From Pseudocercospora fijiensis CIRAD86 (Eukaryota; Ascomycota; Dothideomycetes; Mycosphaerellales; Mycosphaerellaceae), in contig NW_006921545.1 in NCBI RefSeq assembly GCF_000340215.1, forward strand, positions 188,071 to 252,070: a stretch of 64,000 bases of DNA. Reading direction: 5' to 3'. Shown here piece after piece: positions 1 through 11,169 of this stretch. Both the position numbers and the translations under genes were made by a program. The stretch's first letter is position 1. The number at the start of each line of letters is the position of its first letter. Below the pieces are notes generated by a model that saw only the letters and a program-made list of their open reading frames with translations, searched no databases and was not told the DNA's origin.

Positions 1-560
1 GCTTAGAGTTGCTCTAGCGCCTTTATAGCTTCGTTACTATCCGCGAAAACGTCCTCGAGTTACTAGAAGAAAGCTTCGGGGTCCTTTTCTTTTATAAGGC
101 TTCCTCTTTCCTAGAAGTAGTGTATCCTAGCGCGTTCCTTCGCCGGTAGGGTATCGTAAATAGTATCTTAGTAGTAATCTTCGGAGAGCTTCGGTTTTAA
201 CCCGGAACGAACTCGGTACGAACTTCTTAGTCGTAGTAAGTAGTCCTAGAACGTCTTAGCCTTCCCGTCCTATAATAGTAGCTTCTATTCGCGTAATACC
301 GTTACGTTTTAGCCGGTAGCTAAGAGGGTTCTAGGAGTCCTTTTAGGATCTCGTTCGTAGACTAGTCTTATATTATACTAGCTTCGGTAGGCCCGGCCTA
401 GTAAGATACTTCCGCGTATTAGAGCGCGGAGCGCGTAGCTTATAGCTAGGCTTCTATTATCTATTGCCTAGTATAGAGACTCTCGAAGGTACGATAAATC
501 TTATCCCTAGTTATCTCTACTATAGTAGGGGTAGCGTTCTCCTAGCTATCTTACTCGGGT
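1..560 (-). pseudogene. Gypsy gag polyprotein fragment, RIP-damaged
   Basis: Read on the minus strand, one frame gives a gag-like stretch: LPAKERARIHYF, then (after a TAG at a likely Trp) ERGSLIKEKDPEAFF, then LEDVFADSNEAIKALEQL. The pattern DPExFF-x2-LExxFxDxNExxKALxxL is typical of the retrotransposon gag domain of fungal gypsy elements, which packages the RNA into particles. Stops are TAG/TAA at expected Trp or Gln positions, as RIP produces. The C-terminal part, zinc knuckle and pol lie outside the window. Confidence 0.6.
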
Positions 561-796
561 TCCTAATAAACCTTAGTGTTTCCTATAATAAAGATCGAAC
601 CTAATATTACGGATAAGTAACGCGTACGTAGATACTAGATATAAGACCTAATAGGTTCGATAAAGAGCTAAGTCTATCTACGTAAATCCGAATAGTTTTA
701 TATAGTACGCGAAGCGCTAAGTAGTAGGTTAGAGTCGCGTAGGCCGAATGCCTAAGGCTAGCGCTATCTACCTAGGGCGTAGCCCTTTATATTAGC

Positions 797-1140
797 GCTA
801 CTCGTCGAGTTTTACGGCTAAACCCTCCTCTTACGCTCTAGCGCCTCGAGATTATCTGCCTACTAGCCTCCTACTTATTAATACTATATTAACCCTAAGA
901 CTAGATATTATAATAATTATACCTAATCCTAGTTAATTAGTACTACTTATCGAATTTTACATCTTAACTAACCTTCTACGTACTATAGCGTCTTACCTAC
1001 TAAACTACTTGCCTACCGACCTACCTATCTATACTATATTAGTACTAAAACTAGATATTATAGCAATTATCCTTAATCCTAGTTAGTTAGCGTAGCTCCT
1101 CGAGTTTTATATTACTACTAAACCCTCTCTTTTACGGCTA
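797..1140. repeat. Direct repeat, about 148-bp unit, 2.3 copies
   Basis: A block starting near 797 (cgagttttacggctaaacc) recurs near 945 and 1093. The segment around 883 (actatattaaccctaagac) recurs around 1032 with substitutions. The units are divergent by RIP-type transitions. They lie in the leader or LTR portion of the gypsy fragment and could be LTR-internal repeats. Confidence 0.55.
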
Positions 1141-1279
1141 CGGTATTAACTTCGACCGCTCTCGCCGACGTACTAGCTATCTATATCGACCTCTTTACCC
1201 TCTCGTAGGCAATCTACTCTTTACGGATCCTTAGCCTCTTCTACTAGTCCGCGAACCTTATATTTATATAAATCCTTAT

Positions 1280-1468
1280 TATTATAGATAAGCGGTAGAC
1301 TAATAGAATTACGTACTATTTAAACAAAGGACTTACTAGCTACTTATATACCCTAGCGCTAGGAATTATAAGCTATTATAAAGCCGTAAGTAAATAATCT
1401 TTTAACTTCCTTCTCCTTCTCTTACTTATAGATCTAACTAGTCTCGTATATTCTCGAGTATTTTAATA
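1280..1468 (-). repeat. 3' LTR of copia A
   Basis: This 189-bp copy of the family LTR is flanked outside by cttat. On the minus strand it is preceded by a purine-rich tract (AGAGGGAG type, about 1469-1477), the plus-strand primer site of LTR elements. Confidence 0.9.
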
Positions 1469-1489
1469 CTCCCTCTACTTAGCTCTCTA

Positions 1490-4400
1490 GTCGTAAACTA
1501 AATAGCTAAGTCCTAATCCTTCTTAATCGTTTTTATCCCTAGGACTCTTTTACGTTTTCTTCGAACTTCCCTTTCGTTAGGGGTTTAGTAAAAGTCCGCG
1601 AGTTAGTCCTTTATCGGAATAGACTTTATATCGACTAGCTTGTCCTCGACTAGTTCCTATACGTAGTATACTGCTACGTCGATATATTTCGTTCTAGTAT
1701 AAAATTCTAGATTTCGTACTAAAGCGATAGCCGCCTTATTATTCCCGTAGATAGTCGTAGGTTCTTTATAATTGTCTTCCGTAAGGTATCTAACTTACTC
1801 GAGGAAATTCCGGATCTAAATAGCTTCTTTTATAGCGTAGGATAGCGCTAAGTATTCGGCTTGCGTAGTACTAGTCGTTACGGACCTTTATAGTTTAGTA
1901 GACTAAGATATAGGTCCGCCGGCTAATAGGGATATATATCCTATCGTTAACTTCCTAGTCGAGTCTACCGCGTAGTCCGAATCGGTATAAATAACCGGTA
2001 GACGAGTAACTAAAGTACTCGTATCGTTTTCGTTCTTTAGGTTAGGACTATACTTTATATAGTAGTCCCGAGTATTTCCTAGGTATCTAAGGCCGTAGAT
2101 GCCTCCGTCGTAATATCTCCTAGCTAGATTTACTAAGGATTAGCTTAGTCGTTACGTTAGAAGAGATATATCCGGCCTAGTAGCTCGTACGGTCTAATTT
2201 AGTTTCCCGATAAGTCGTTAGTATTTCCCGACGTCTACTACCTCCTCGTCCTTTATAACAGGTAGTAGATCCGTATATCCGTTCGCCGGAGCTAATACTC
2301 GGAAGGTTTCGTCTAGATCTAAGCCCTCTTCTCTAAGCGTATTTTCGATATAGTGCCTTTAATCTAGTAGTATAGACCCGTCCGCTTTTCTCTCGATTCG
2401 TACGTCTAGTATAAACTTAGCGGGACCTAGATCCTTTATTTTAACCCTCTATATAAGCCTGTCCTTTAGCGGTTTAACCTCCGCTTCTATCTTTGCTAGT
2501 ATAATAAGATCGTCGACGTATAACGCGACTATTAGCGTATAGTCGCTATTAACAAAGACTAATCAATCCGCGAATAAAGCGTAGACGTCGTATTCTTCGA
2601 AGAAAGCCGTAATAGTTTTATTCTAAACTCGTCCGGATTATAGTACTCCTTTTAGGAGTTTAAGTACCTTATTAGTTCTAGTAGAAACGTCTAGGCCTTC
2701 TAGGATAGCTAGGTAGACTCCCTCCGTTAGTTCTCCGAGTAGGTAGGCACTTACTACGTCTATTTAGAATATAGTAAGTTCTTTACTAGCGGTAGTAGCT
2801 AGGAGAAGGCGTAGGCTTTCGAGACGTATTACCGGAGAGAACGTCTTAAAGTATTAGATTCCGTAGCGTTACGTAAAGCCCTTTCCTACTAATTTTGCTT
2901 TAAACTTGTCGATTTATCCGTTCGGTAGTATAATAGTATTTTTACCCGATAACTCTATTTCGGAATAATAACGTTAATTGGCCCTTTTCTATCCTTTAGC
3001 TTAGAATAGTCGAGAATCTCGTAGGTATTATTAGCCGTTAAGGACTCGATATATTCTTTAATAGCGTCTTTCTATTATCGGGATTAAGGGCCCTTAATAG
3101 CTTCCGTATCGGTCTCGGGAGTAGGTATTTCGAAGTCCTTTCGATAGTCGACTTTTAGAGCCGCTAGCCCTATCTCGTCCCTTAGTCTCTTCTTCGGTAC
3201 TTTAGGGACCCTCGTAGTCCTTCTTAGTTCTTCTTTGTCTATATTCGAAGCCGTAGGAGTAGTAAACGGTTCTCGAGTTGTTCTATCGTTTTTATTAAAA
3301 CTGTCTTCTTCGTCTTTTAGTTTCGGAGTATTATCTTCGGCCTTAGAATCTCCCTCTATTTTCTTAGAATCTCCCTTATAATTTATCTAGAAGATCGATA
3401 TCGTCGTCGTTATCTATAATAGGCCGTAGGGGAGGTAGCTCTTCTCTAGATAATAGGCTTCTTCCCTAAGTCGATTCGTCGAATTTAACGCTAGTATAGA
3501 TCCCGATAGCGTTTGTCTTAGGATTATCAATCCTATACTATTTTATAGCCTTCGTATATCCGACGAAGATTCCTAGAAATGCTATCTTTTCTAGCTTATT
3601 TTTTCTTTTCTTTTTAGGAATAAACGGATAGGCTAGATAGCCGAATACCCGTTAGTTTTCTCTACTAGGCTTTCTTCTAGTATAGAGCTTCTTAAGAGTT
3701 TTATCTCTTCCTTTAATAGGTAGCCTATTATATAAATAGGTAATCGTATAGGCCGCTTTGCCCTAAAATCGTTAAAATAATCCGGATCCTTCTAAAGACG
3801 CCTATACTTTAGTTATAATAGTACCGTTTTGTCTGTCTACTACCCTATTTTACTCTAAACTATAGGGGGTAGCTATTTTAATTCGTAGTCCCGGATAGGC
3901 CTTAAGAGCTTTAATAAGCTCTAGAGCGTTATCGATTCTTATAGCCTTTAGTTTCCTCCTAGTTTCAGGTTTAGCCTTGTCTTTCTAAGCCTTAAAGGCT
4001 TCGTATACGTCGCTTCTATATTAAGTAAGACGGATATCTAGCCGTCTCGTAGCGTCGTCCGTAATCGTTAGTATATACTTATTTTACCCTAAGGAACTAT
4101 ACTTATACGGACCCTAAAAATCGATATATATACTATCTAGGCTATAATCTACCTTTTCGGGTTCTTCTCGACTTTATCGTCTATCGGACTTTATAGTAAT
4201 ATAAGTCTTATAAGACTTCTTTAACGTCGAAAGCTCTAGGACTCCTAGTAGTACTTTATATACGTTACGTTCTTTTTCGTCTTCCGGATATCCTAGGCGT
4301 CGATACTAAAGTAGCGTAGTACCTTTACTTATAGTAGTAGCTACTCTCGAAGTCCTAATAGATCTAGATTCCTTTAAAATATAGGATCTTCCGATACGTA

Positions 4401-5800
4401 CTCCTTTAGCTAGTCCTTCGTTTTCTCTTCGAGGTATAGCTTCGTGTTTAGTAAATATAGTCGTAACTCCTCGTTCCGAGAGTTAGCTTCTAAAGTAGGT
4501 TATAACCGATATTAGGTACCTATATAACGTTTAGAATCGTAGTCGGAATTTTATTAAACCGGACGAGGATTATACTAGATCCCGGGACCTTTATCGTTTT
4601 ACTATTCGCTAGAGTAACTTTTCCGGTTTCTTCCTTATAGACCGTAAAGTAGTTCTTATCGTTAGATATATCTATAGTATATCCGGAGTCTAGGATCTAA
4701 TCCCCTTTATTAGAAAGTCGAGTTATAGAATCGATAGCCGTCTAAGCTACGATCTTTAATTCCTCCCTACCAATTCCTTAGACTTTTCCGTTCTTTAGGT
4801 CCTATTTATACTTGCTATAGTCCCGTTTAAAGTAGCTAACCTTTAATTAATAGTAATACGTCTTTTATTTAGCTTTATTAGGCGTATTAGGCAGATTGCC
4901 CTTCTTTCCGTTACCGGCCTTATCTTTCGCCGAATTCTAAGCAAATTAGGCTACTAACTTGTCGCTTTCAGAAGTAGTAATAGTATATTTAACGTCCCGT
5001 AGTCGTTAAACTAGTTCCTCGCAGGAAAGAGTAGATAAACTAGCAGCCTTTAAGGCGAATTATAAATATAGTAGACGAATACTCTTCTCCTAAAGACGAT
5101 ATAAAGACTGCTTTCTTAGAGGCCTCTAAGGGAACTTCGTATTTATCCGCGGCCTTGATCTCGGATTAGATTTACGTAAAAGCTAAAGCCGTAGTATCGA
5201 TATCCTTAAGGGCTTTAAAGGAATAGAAACGGGAAAGTAGCGTCGAAACCTATTCCTTTATCGATACCTCGCTTACTTCCTTTATCTTATTAATTAACTC
5301 GTTAGTCGTATATAGTTCTAGGAGATATATAGGCCTCTCCCCGGCCGTAGACTTAATAAACGTAACCGCTTTTCTATCTTCTCCTTTAGCTTCTCTTAGC
5401 TTAGCTAGATCTCGGCTTATAGATTCCGGTATATCGTCCCTATACTTCTAAAGGCCTTATCTAGATAAGTAAGCTTAAATTAGATCGATCTTAATAGTAT
5501 AGTTCTCGGTAGTAAGTTATAGAATTCCTTTTATCGCGCTAATAGTCGTTTCGGTAGTAGATATTTTTATCGTTAGATTTCTCGACTCGTAGTAGTTATA
5601 TTAATAAGATTTCCAGATCGTTTAATTCGTTTTAGTTAGTTATTTTCGCCTAAAGACCGGCGTTTTTAGCGGAGTAATAACCGTTATCTTATTATCGTTT
5701 AAGGTTATTCGCTTTTTTCGATTTCTTAAGTAACGTCGGATAAGGGTTAAGCCTACGTAAGTAGACTGCCTAATCGGGTAATTTCTCGAACCTTCTCGTT
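1490..5800 (-). pseudogene. Copia gag-pol polyprotein, RIP-damaged
   Basis: Minus-strand frames contain the copia order gag, integrase, reverse transcriptase, RNase H. Near 4805-4850 a zinc knuckle is recognisable with its metal ligands turned into Tyr by TGY to TAY and CAC to TAC changes (ending KRDYSKYK). Near 2511-2535 the reverse transcriptase active site reads ALYVDDLIIL and is intact. The RNase H end near 1640-1900 contains the tract equivalent to QAEYLALSYAIKEA. Many TAG/TAA codons interrupt the frame at Trp and Gln positions, so no functional protein is made. Confidence 0.8.
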
Positions 5801-5827
5801 TCTTTACTTCCTTTCTAGGCTTATAAC

Positions 5828-6016
5828 TATTATAGATAAGCGGTAAACCGATAGAATTGCTTGCTATTTAAATAAAGGACTTACTAGCTACTTATATACC
5901 CTAGCTCTAAGAATTATAAGCTATTACTAAGCTATAAGTAAATAATCTTTTACTTTCCTTCTCCGTCTCTTACTTATAAATCTAGCTAGTCTCGTATATT
6001 CTCGAGTATTCTAATA
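5828..6016 (-). repeat. 5' LTR of copia A
   Basis: This is the second 189-bp LTR copy. It is followed inward (5818-5827, minus strand) by GTTATAAGCC, a primer-binding site discussed in the findings. The outside flank cttat matches the other end. Confidence 0.9.
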
Positions 6017-6021
6017 CTTAT

Positions 6022-6863
6022 TTAACTAAATTAGCTATAAATACTAGATAATATTCGCTTCTACTACTTTAGCGTTAAGATCGACTAGGGTCTACTTAAG
6101 GAAACATAAATTCTTAGGCTTTTATAGTAATCTATTCTATCTACGTTAGACTCGCCTATCTACTTATCTTCCGGATCTAATTTCGAAAAGAAAGAAAATA
6201 GATATATCTTGAAAATAGCCCTCTCCTTTTCTTTTTATAGATAGTCTTTTTTAGAACTACTAATCCTAGTATACGATAGGGAAATTAAGAAGGAATAAAA
6301 ACTAGATAATAGTACCTCTTCTTCTAAGATAAAGAGAGGGAGGAAGTTGAAATACCCTATCGATAAAGCGAATATCTATCTTATACGCTAAGGAAAGGTT
6401 ACCTTTACTATCTCGTATAAAGCTAAGCTCTTTTTTTATAGGACAACTCCTTATAATAATAGGATAGGATAGCGTAAGTACTATAGAGGGACTTTACTTA
6501 GCCTAGCTAGCGAGGAAGGAAGTATCGTCGTTAGTAGTAGTTTAATATCTACGAAGGGTAGCAAGATATAGTTAACGATCCTAGCAAACTTCTAACTACG
6601 ACGATCTAGAAAACAATGTCTTTATTACTAATACGGAAGTCTTTGCCGCCTAATCTCTTTATTATAATATACTAATTTCATTGCTCTCTTACGGTACGAG
6701 ATATATAGTAGATAGATAGCTTTTTATTTAGGTAAAGATATTAACGACTTAAACTTAGACAATCGAGGATTTCTATTATAGTTATATATTTAGGTATTAC
6801 GTTTTAGATAAGCTTTACGTAAAACTAGATAGCGCGAGCACCGCTATCTTAATTAGGTAGATA
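6022..6863. other. RIP-altered DNA without recognisable gene
   Basis: TpA-rich, CpA/TpG-poor sequence between copia A and hAT1. I see no conserved domain in any frame. A segment at about 6748-6797 recurs in direct orientation at about 10767-10815 on the other side of hAT1, so both belong to one older repeat into which hAT1 jumped. Confidence 0.5.
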
Positions 6864-7019
6864 TATAGATATTAAATACTAAGTATTTAGGATTTACCGC
6901 TCGTATTAATATTTACTATTAAATATTAGCAAATATTTATATTTAATTTATATTTAATATAGCCTCGGTATAATAGGGAGCTTAGTTAGTAGCAATTAGG
7001 GCTAAGAAGGTAGAGGGTG

Positions 7020-9450
7020 TTCTTAACGGTAGAGTCTTATAGAATAGCTACTAATATAACTCGTTATTGTCGTTAGCTCCCATACCTAATTATAGTATAT
7101 CTAATAGCAAGTCGGCTACGCTAGTACGTTGCTATTGCTTGCTATACTCGCTTATACGGATATTATTACTAGTAAGCAATATAAATTCCTATAAAGCGGT
7201 CCTTCTACTACTACTAAAGGTACGCTCGGACTCTACGTATATAGCGAATACGGATATTAAGTCGATAGCTAGTTATAAGAGCGTTAGATAGGCGGTCCAC
7301 TATATAGGGAGGTACTAAGATTTAAGTAGACTTATATAGATTAGCTACTTCCGCTTATCGGTACTAACCTATAGTAGCTTAATAGGCGTAGCGGCAATAA
7401 AGGACTCGAAGGGGTTAATATTAGTCGTTAGGACGTGGTTCTCGAGCTGTTATTACTACGCTATTATATCCGTTAAGTCTATAGCTTCTATAGCGGTAGT
7501 AGAAGCTACCTCTATAGAAGCTAGTCTATAACGCGCCTCGTATCTAGTCTAGAATGCTCTCGCTCTTACTAGGCTATTAGTAAGCTTTTAATCCTTCTTC
7601 TTGCTATTAGACTACCGCTTACAAAGCTATACCTTACGGCGGGTTAGATATAGTAGTATTATAGTAACGTAGATACTACTCTCGTTAATTAGATAATAGT
7701 ATTTATTAGATAGATACTAAGAGACATAGATAGCGTTTATTATAGGCTCTCGTTTAGTATACCGTTTCTTAGTACGCTCGAAGTAAGTAAGTAGCTATTC
7801 TATAGTCTCTTAGAAGTAGTCGAATGTAATGTCGTAGCCTTATAGCCGCTAAGTCGCTTCCTTAAATAGTATAACTATATAAGGAATAACCGTATCTCTT
7901 TAAGGACAATCTAGTCGCTCTCGGAGGGCTAGTATTTACTTAACTATAGTATACTAATAAACAAGACGTTAAGAATAGGTCTTATCTAAATAGCTTCCTT
8001 AATTATTAGTAACTAGCTATCTTAGCGAGTCTTACTAGGCGGCTTCGGATAGGTAGAAGGTAGCTTCGGCTATGCCCTAGCTAGCTCCTTAAAGGCGTTA
8101 TAGTAGTCGTTCTCTCGCTATAGGACCTTAGTTAGTCGGTAGAGACGCTATAGTAGCGTTTACTTAGTAAAGCACTCTATATCGAGATCTAACTACCTAG
8201 AAATAGAGACCTTGTTACTATCGCTCTCTAGTTGCTTATTAAATATTACTTACCGTACTTAAAGGGCCCTTTAGTCTACTAACTCGGCGGCTTTAGTTAA
8301 CTAAGCAAATATTAAGGGCTATATTATAAGGTTGATAATATAGCCGAAGCAATATAGGTAGCGGCTCTACCTTGTCTAGTATATAAAGCCCTTCTAGTCT
8401 ATATAGCGCTTAATCGTATCGTAGAGGGTATTGTTATTAGAGGCGTTGTTAGTAGTTATCTAACTAACCTTATAAGTAATTAAAAAGGTCTCAAATAACG
8501 AAATTAATAGCTATACGATAAACTTACTAGTATAAGAGCCTCGGTCTAGAGGTAGAAAATCGATAAGGACTTAAGTTAGTTTACTAAACTTATTAACAAA
8601 CTAACAATTAATAGCTTAGAAGTGCTTATAGCGATACTAAGCCTTCTAAGTATTAGTACTAAGGTATAGACAACTAATAGCGTTAAGAAGCGCGATTTTA
8701 ACCCTCTCTTACTAGTTCTCGAAGTTATACTATACTCGTACTATTATTAAGGTATAAGACTTTAAAACAGCCTTATCTGCGTATAGATTAATTGCTAATA
8801 TTATCTCTTTAAAGACCCTAGAAACAAGGCTAGAATAAGCGATACTATACGCTATAGTATAGCGAGCTATTATCTGCCTAAATTTTTTCGATATTAGCTT
8901 CCGCTATATTCCTTAGAACCGTAGCTATACGCCTTGCCTCGTTACCCTCGCTTACTACCTATATTTTATCGATATTAATACGGCCTTATAATAGTATTAT
9001 ATCTCTATACGGGTATACGATAATACTATATATCTTAAGAAGGTATTCTACGGCGTTACTAGATACTAATTTCTAAATCCTTAGGCTATCTACCGGATAG
9101 TGCTTATAGTAGAAGTATTTGTATCTATAGCTATTCCGAGTAGGCTCCTTATCCTACGGATCTCGAGCGTATAACTATAATAGTAGATCCGTCTTATTCT
9201 TTATATAGTAAAGCTTCTTCTACTAAGCAACCGTTAGTATTATAGGCTTCGGTACTAGTATTAGTATTAGAAAGGCTAACAAAGAAGATATCGATTACTA
9301 GGTTTAGGGCTTGTCCGATATCGGATTTAGTACTATATTGTCTATATTATCTATACGCCTACGTTTCTATAGCTTCTAGCTTGCCTATTCTAGATCTTAG
9401 GTATTTAGGAAATTTTCGAGCGCTCGTTAGATTAGTTAGCGATTTTCTCG
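7020..9450 (-). pseudogene. hAT transposase (hAT1), RIP-damaged
   Basis: The transposase would cut and rejoin the element ends in the nucleus. On the minus strand a Cys/Tyr-rich segment near 9090-9180 (YRYKYFYYKHYP) looks like a decayed BED zinc finger. Near 8415-8460 the frame reads ITTNNASNNNTL, the hAT motif TTDNASNN whose catalytic Asp (8448-8450) is now Asn by a TGAC to TAAC change. Near 7180-7260 the frame reads LAIDLISVFAIYVESERTF then SSSRRTAL, the hAT dimerisation domain. TAG and TAA interrupt the frame throughout. Family assignment is firm; exact ends are approximate. Confidence 0.8.
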
Positions 9451-9699
9451 GGTCTTTATTATAAGGAAGAAGGTAGTTAGGTTCTAGTTAGAAAAGATAG
9501 AATTATAAATTTAACTTTAGAGGCTAGGTACGGCCCGCTTTAGTTAGGCTATCCGAAGCTAAGAGTATAGGTTAGCGAGTCTAATTAAGGCTTAGTAGAG
9601 ATCCTATAACGCAAACTCGAGCTCTAAGAAGTAGGTACGGAAAGCTAAATACTAATCTTCGAGTAATTATTTCATACTTAATTAATAATAACACTCTAA

Positions 9700-10420
9700 C
9701 TACCGCCCTTAGTACTCTCGCTATTTATTAGACAGTATAGCACCTTATTAATACGAGCGTTAAAATATACCTACCGTAGCGGATACTATAATTTTAGCCC
9801 GAGAAAGCACTCTTCCGAGTATATATACCTTATTCCGAATTTAAGGTAACGACGAGTACCTAGCTATTCTTTTATTCTATACCCTTATATACCTTTTAAA
9901 GACTATTAGCGATACGCTCTTAGTAGTTAGCAGCCCTTTTAACGATCTCCGCCGCATAGATAAGACTCCTCGTTATCTTCCTCTTAATCCTTTAAAATAG
10001 TAGCTATAAGCCCTCCCTTTCCGCCTCCCTAATATACTACTTAAAGTCCGCCTATCCTCCGTACTCGATAAACGATATATCGTCCGAATTAGCCTAATAA
10101 TAATTTACCTAATTAGTATTAAGAAGAGGTAGATAGACCGAGCGGATATTCTTTAGCTATTATTAAAGCCTAAAGTCCTATAGAGCGAGGAAGGCTTATT
10201 TCTTAGATAGAAAGTAGTAGAGTAAATAAGATAGTAGTAATAATACTATAACCTCGTCTTTAGAGGCCGCTAGGGACTTAGTAACCTAGTAGAATTAGCG
10301 ACCTTCGTATACCTAGGTAGGTTCTATCTACCTACCTCGAAGCGGTCTATCCTCCGAGCCTACTAAAAGAACTTAGTTCTTAGTAAGAAACAAGTAATAG
10401 ACAACCTAATTTCGTATAAT
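9700..10420 (-). pseudogene. Second frame in hAT1, helical protein of unknown function
   Basis: Upstream of the transposase on the same strand, one frame stays coherent for about 240 codons if TAG/TAA are read as RIP-changed Gln or Trp. It includes SDDISFIEYGG, then an amphipathic helical stretch rich in Lys, Arg, Glu and Gln (YIREAEREG, IKRKITRSLIYAAEIVKRAA). I recognise no family. It occupies the same relative place as the second frame of hAT2 but the two do not obviously align. It could be an accessory gene or a 5' exon of the transposase gene. Confidence 0.35.
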
Positions 10421-10580
10421 TAAAGAGATTTACGTACGCCGTAGTATAGCTATTAAACCTATTAAATTGCCGACTTAATATACTAAATATTCGAATGTTT
10501 AGTAACCTCGTATTTATATTAAATATTAAATATAACTATTAGAACATAAATTGAATTAGATTTAATATTTAATATCTATA

Positions 10581-11150
10581 GGTATATAATAGGATTCTAC
10601 TATACTCCGCTTATAAGGAAAGTCTTATAATTAAAAGTAGCGAGGATATAAAATTCAATTTAATTACTACGAAGCGTATAGTACGAGGAGGTTTAGTAGT
10701 TAAATATAATAAAACATAGTATACGGATACTATTTTAGTTAGTATATATAGGTCGAAGATATCGTAGGACTTAAACTTAGTTAATAAGGATTATAGTTAT
10801 ATACCTAGGTATCCTACTCTATATAAGTAGAAGGTATCTATCTAAGAGCGATAGGAGATATAGTATACGAGAGGGTAATTTTATAACTATATTCGGCCGG
10901 TCTTGTTTATAGTAAAGAAACCTTCCGTCTTAACCTACTAATACGGAAGTATAAGTATAGTTAAAGACTTCGGTATAAGAGATTAATAGACTAATGCGAT
11001 TAGTAGTAGAAAAGGCTATTGTAAGGAGAAGCTTGCTTACGTTAGGAGAGTTGCATAGCTAGGATAAGGTATAAACATAAAAGGCAAATATAGGAAATTT
11101 GGATTTAGGATTATTTATAGTGTCTGCAATACGTAGATTGAAAGACGAGT
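10581..11150. other. RIP-altered DNA without recognisable gene
   Basis: RIP-type composition continues from hAT1 and stops sharply near 11110-11150, where CpA and TpG become frequent again. No domain seen. It shares a direct repeat with the left flank of hAT1 (about 10767-10815 with 6748-6797). Confidence 0.5.
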
Positions 11151-11169
11151 TGCTTTTGGTCCTACAGCA

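Larger units (their letters stand above)
1..1274 (-). mobile_element. Gypsy-type retrotransposon, 5' portion, cut by window edge
   Basis: This RIP-altered stretch reads on the minus strand. Its downstream half (1-560) encodes a gag protein. The upstream half holds non-coding leader or LTR-like DNA. Positions about 612-793 match, in reverse complement, 57651-57830, which lies beyond the 3' end of a plus-strand gypsy; the shared block is therefore probably LTR of the same family. Copia element A inserted at its upstream edge. No complete LTR pair is visible because the element leaves the window. Confidence 0.6.
1280..6016 (-). mobile_element. Copia retrotransposon, copy A, complete but RIP-inactivated
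   Basis: Two direct repeats of 189 bp (1280-1468 and 5828-6016) bound a gag-pol region read on the minus strand. The 5-bp sequence cttat occurs immediately outside both ends (1275-1279 and 6017-6021), a target-site duplication that fixes the ends. The LTR ends read TA...TA, consistent with TG...CA after RIP. Two further copies of this family lie at 48802-53557 (+) and 57860-59152 (+). The insertion sits in the leader of the gypsy fragment on its left. Confidence 0.9.
6864..10580 (-). mobile_element. hAT DNA transposon 1, RIP-inactivated
   Basis: The ends carry a 15-bp exact inverted repeat (tatagatattaaata at 6864-6878; its complement at 10566-10580). Outside them lie ggtagata (6856-6863) and ggtatata (10581-10588), an 8-bp target duplication with one mismatch, as expected for hAT. 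The terminus resembles that of hAT2 (catagagtttgaata). The minus strand encodes a hAT transposase with a C-terminal dimerisation motif and a second upstream frame. The terminal base T is probably a RIP product of the usual C. Confidence 0.8.

Noticed and set aside
7067..7291. 74-codon plus-strand open frame
   Set aside because: It is antisense to the hAT1 transposase dimerisation domain; the minus-strand reading explains the sequence.
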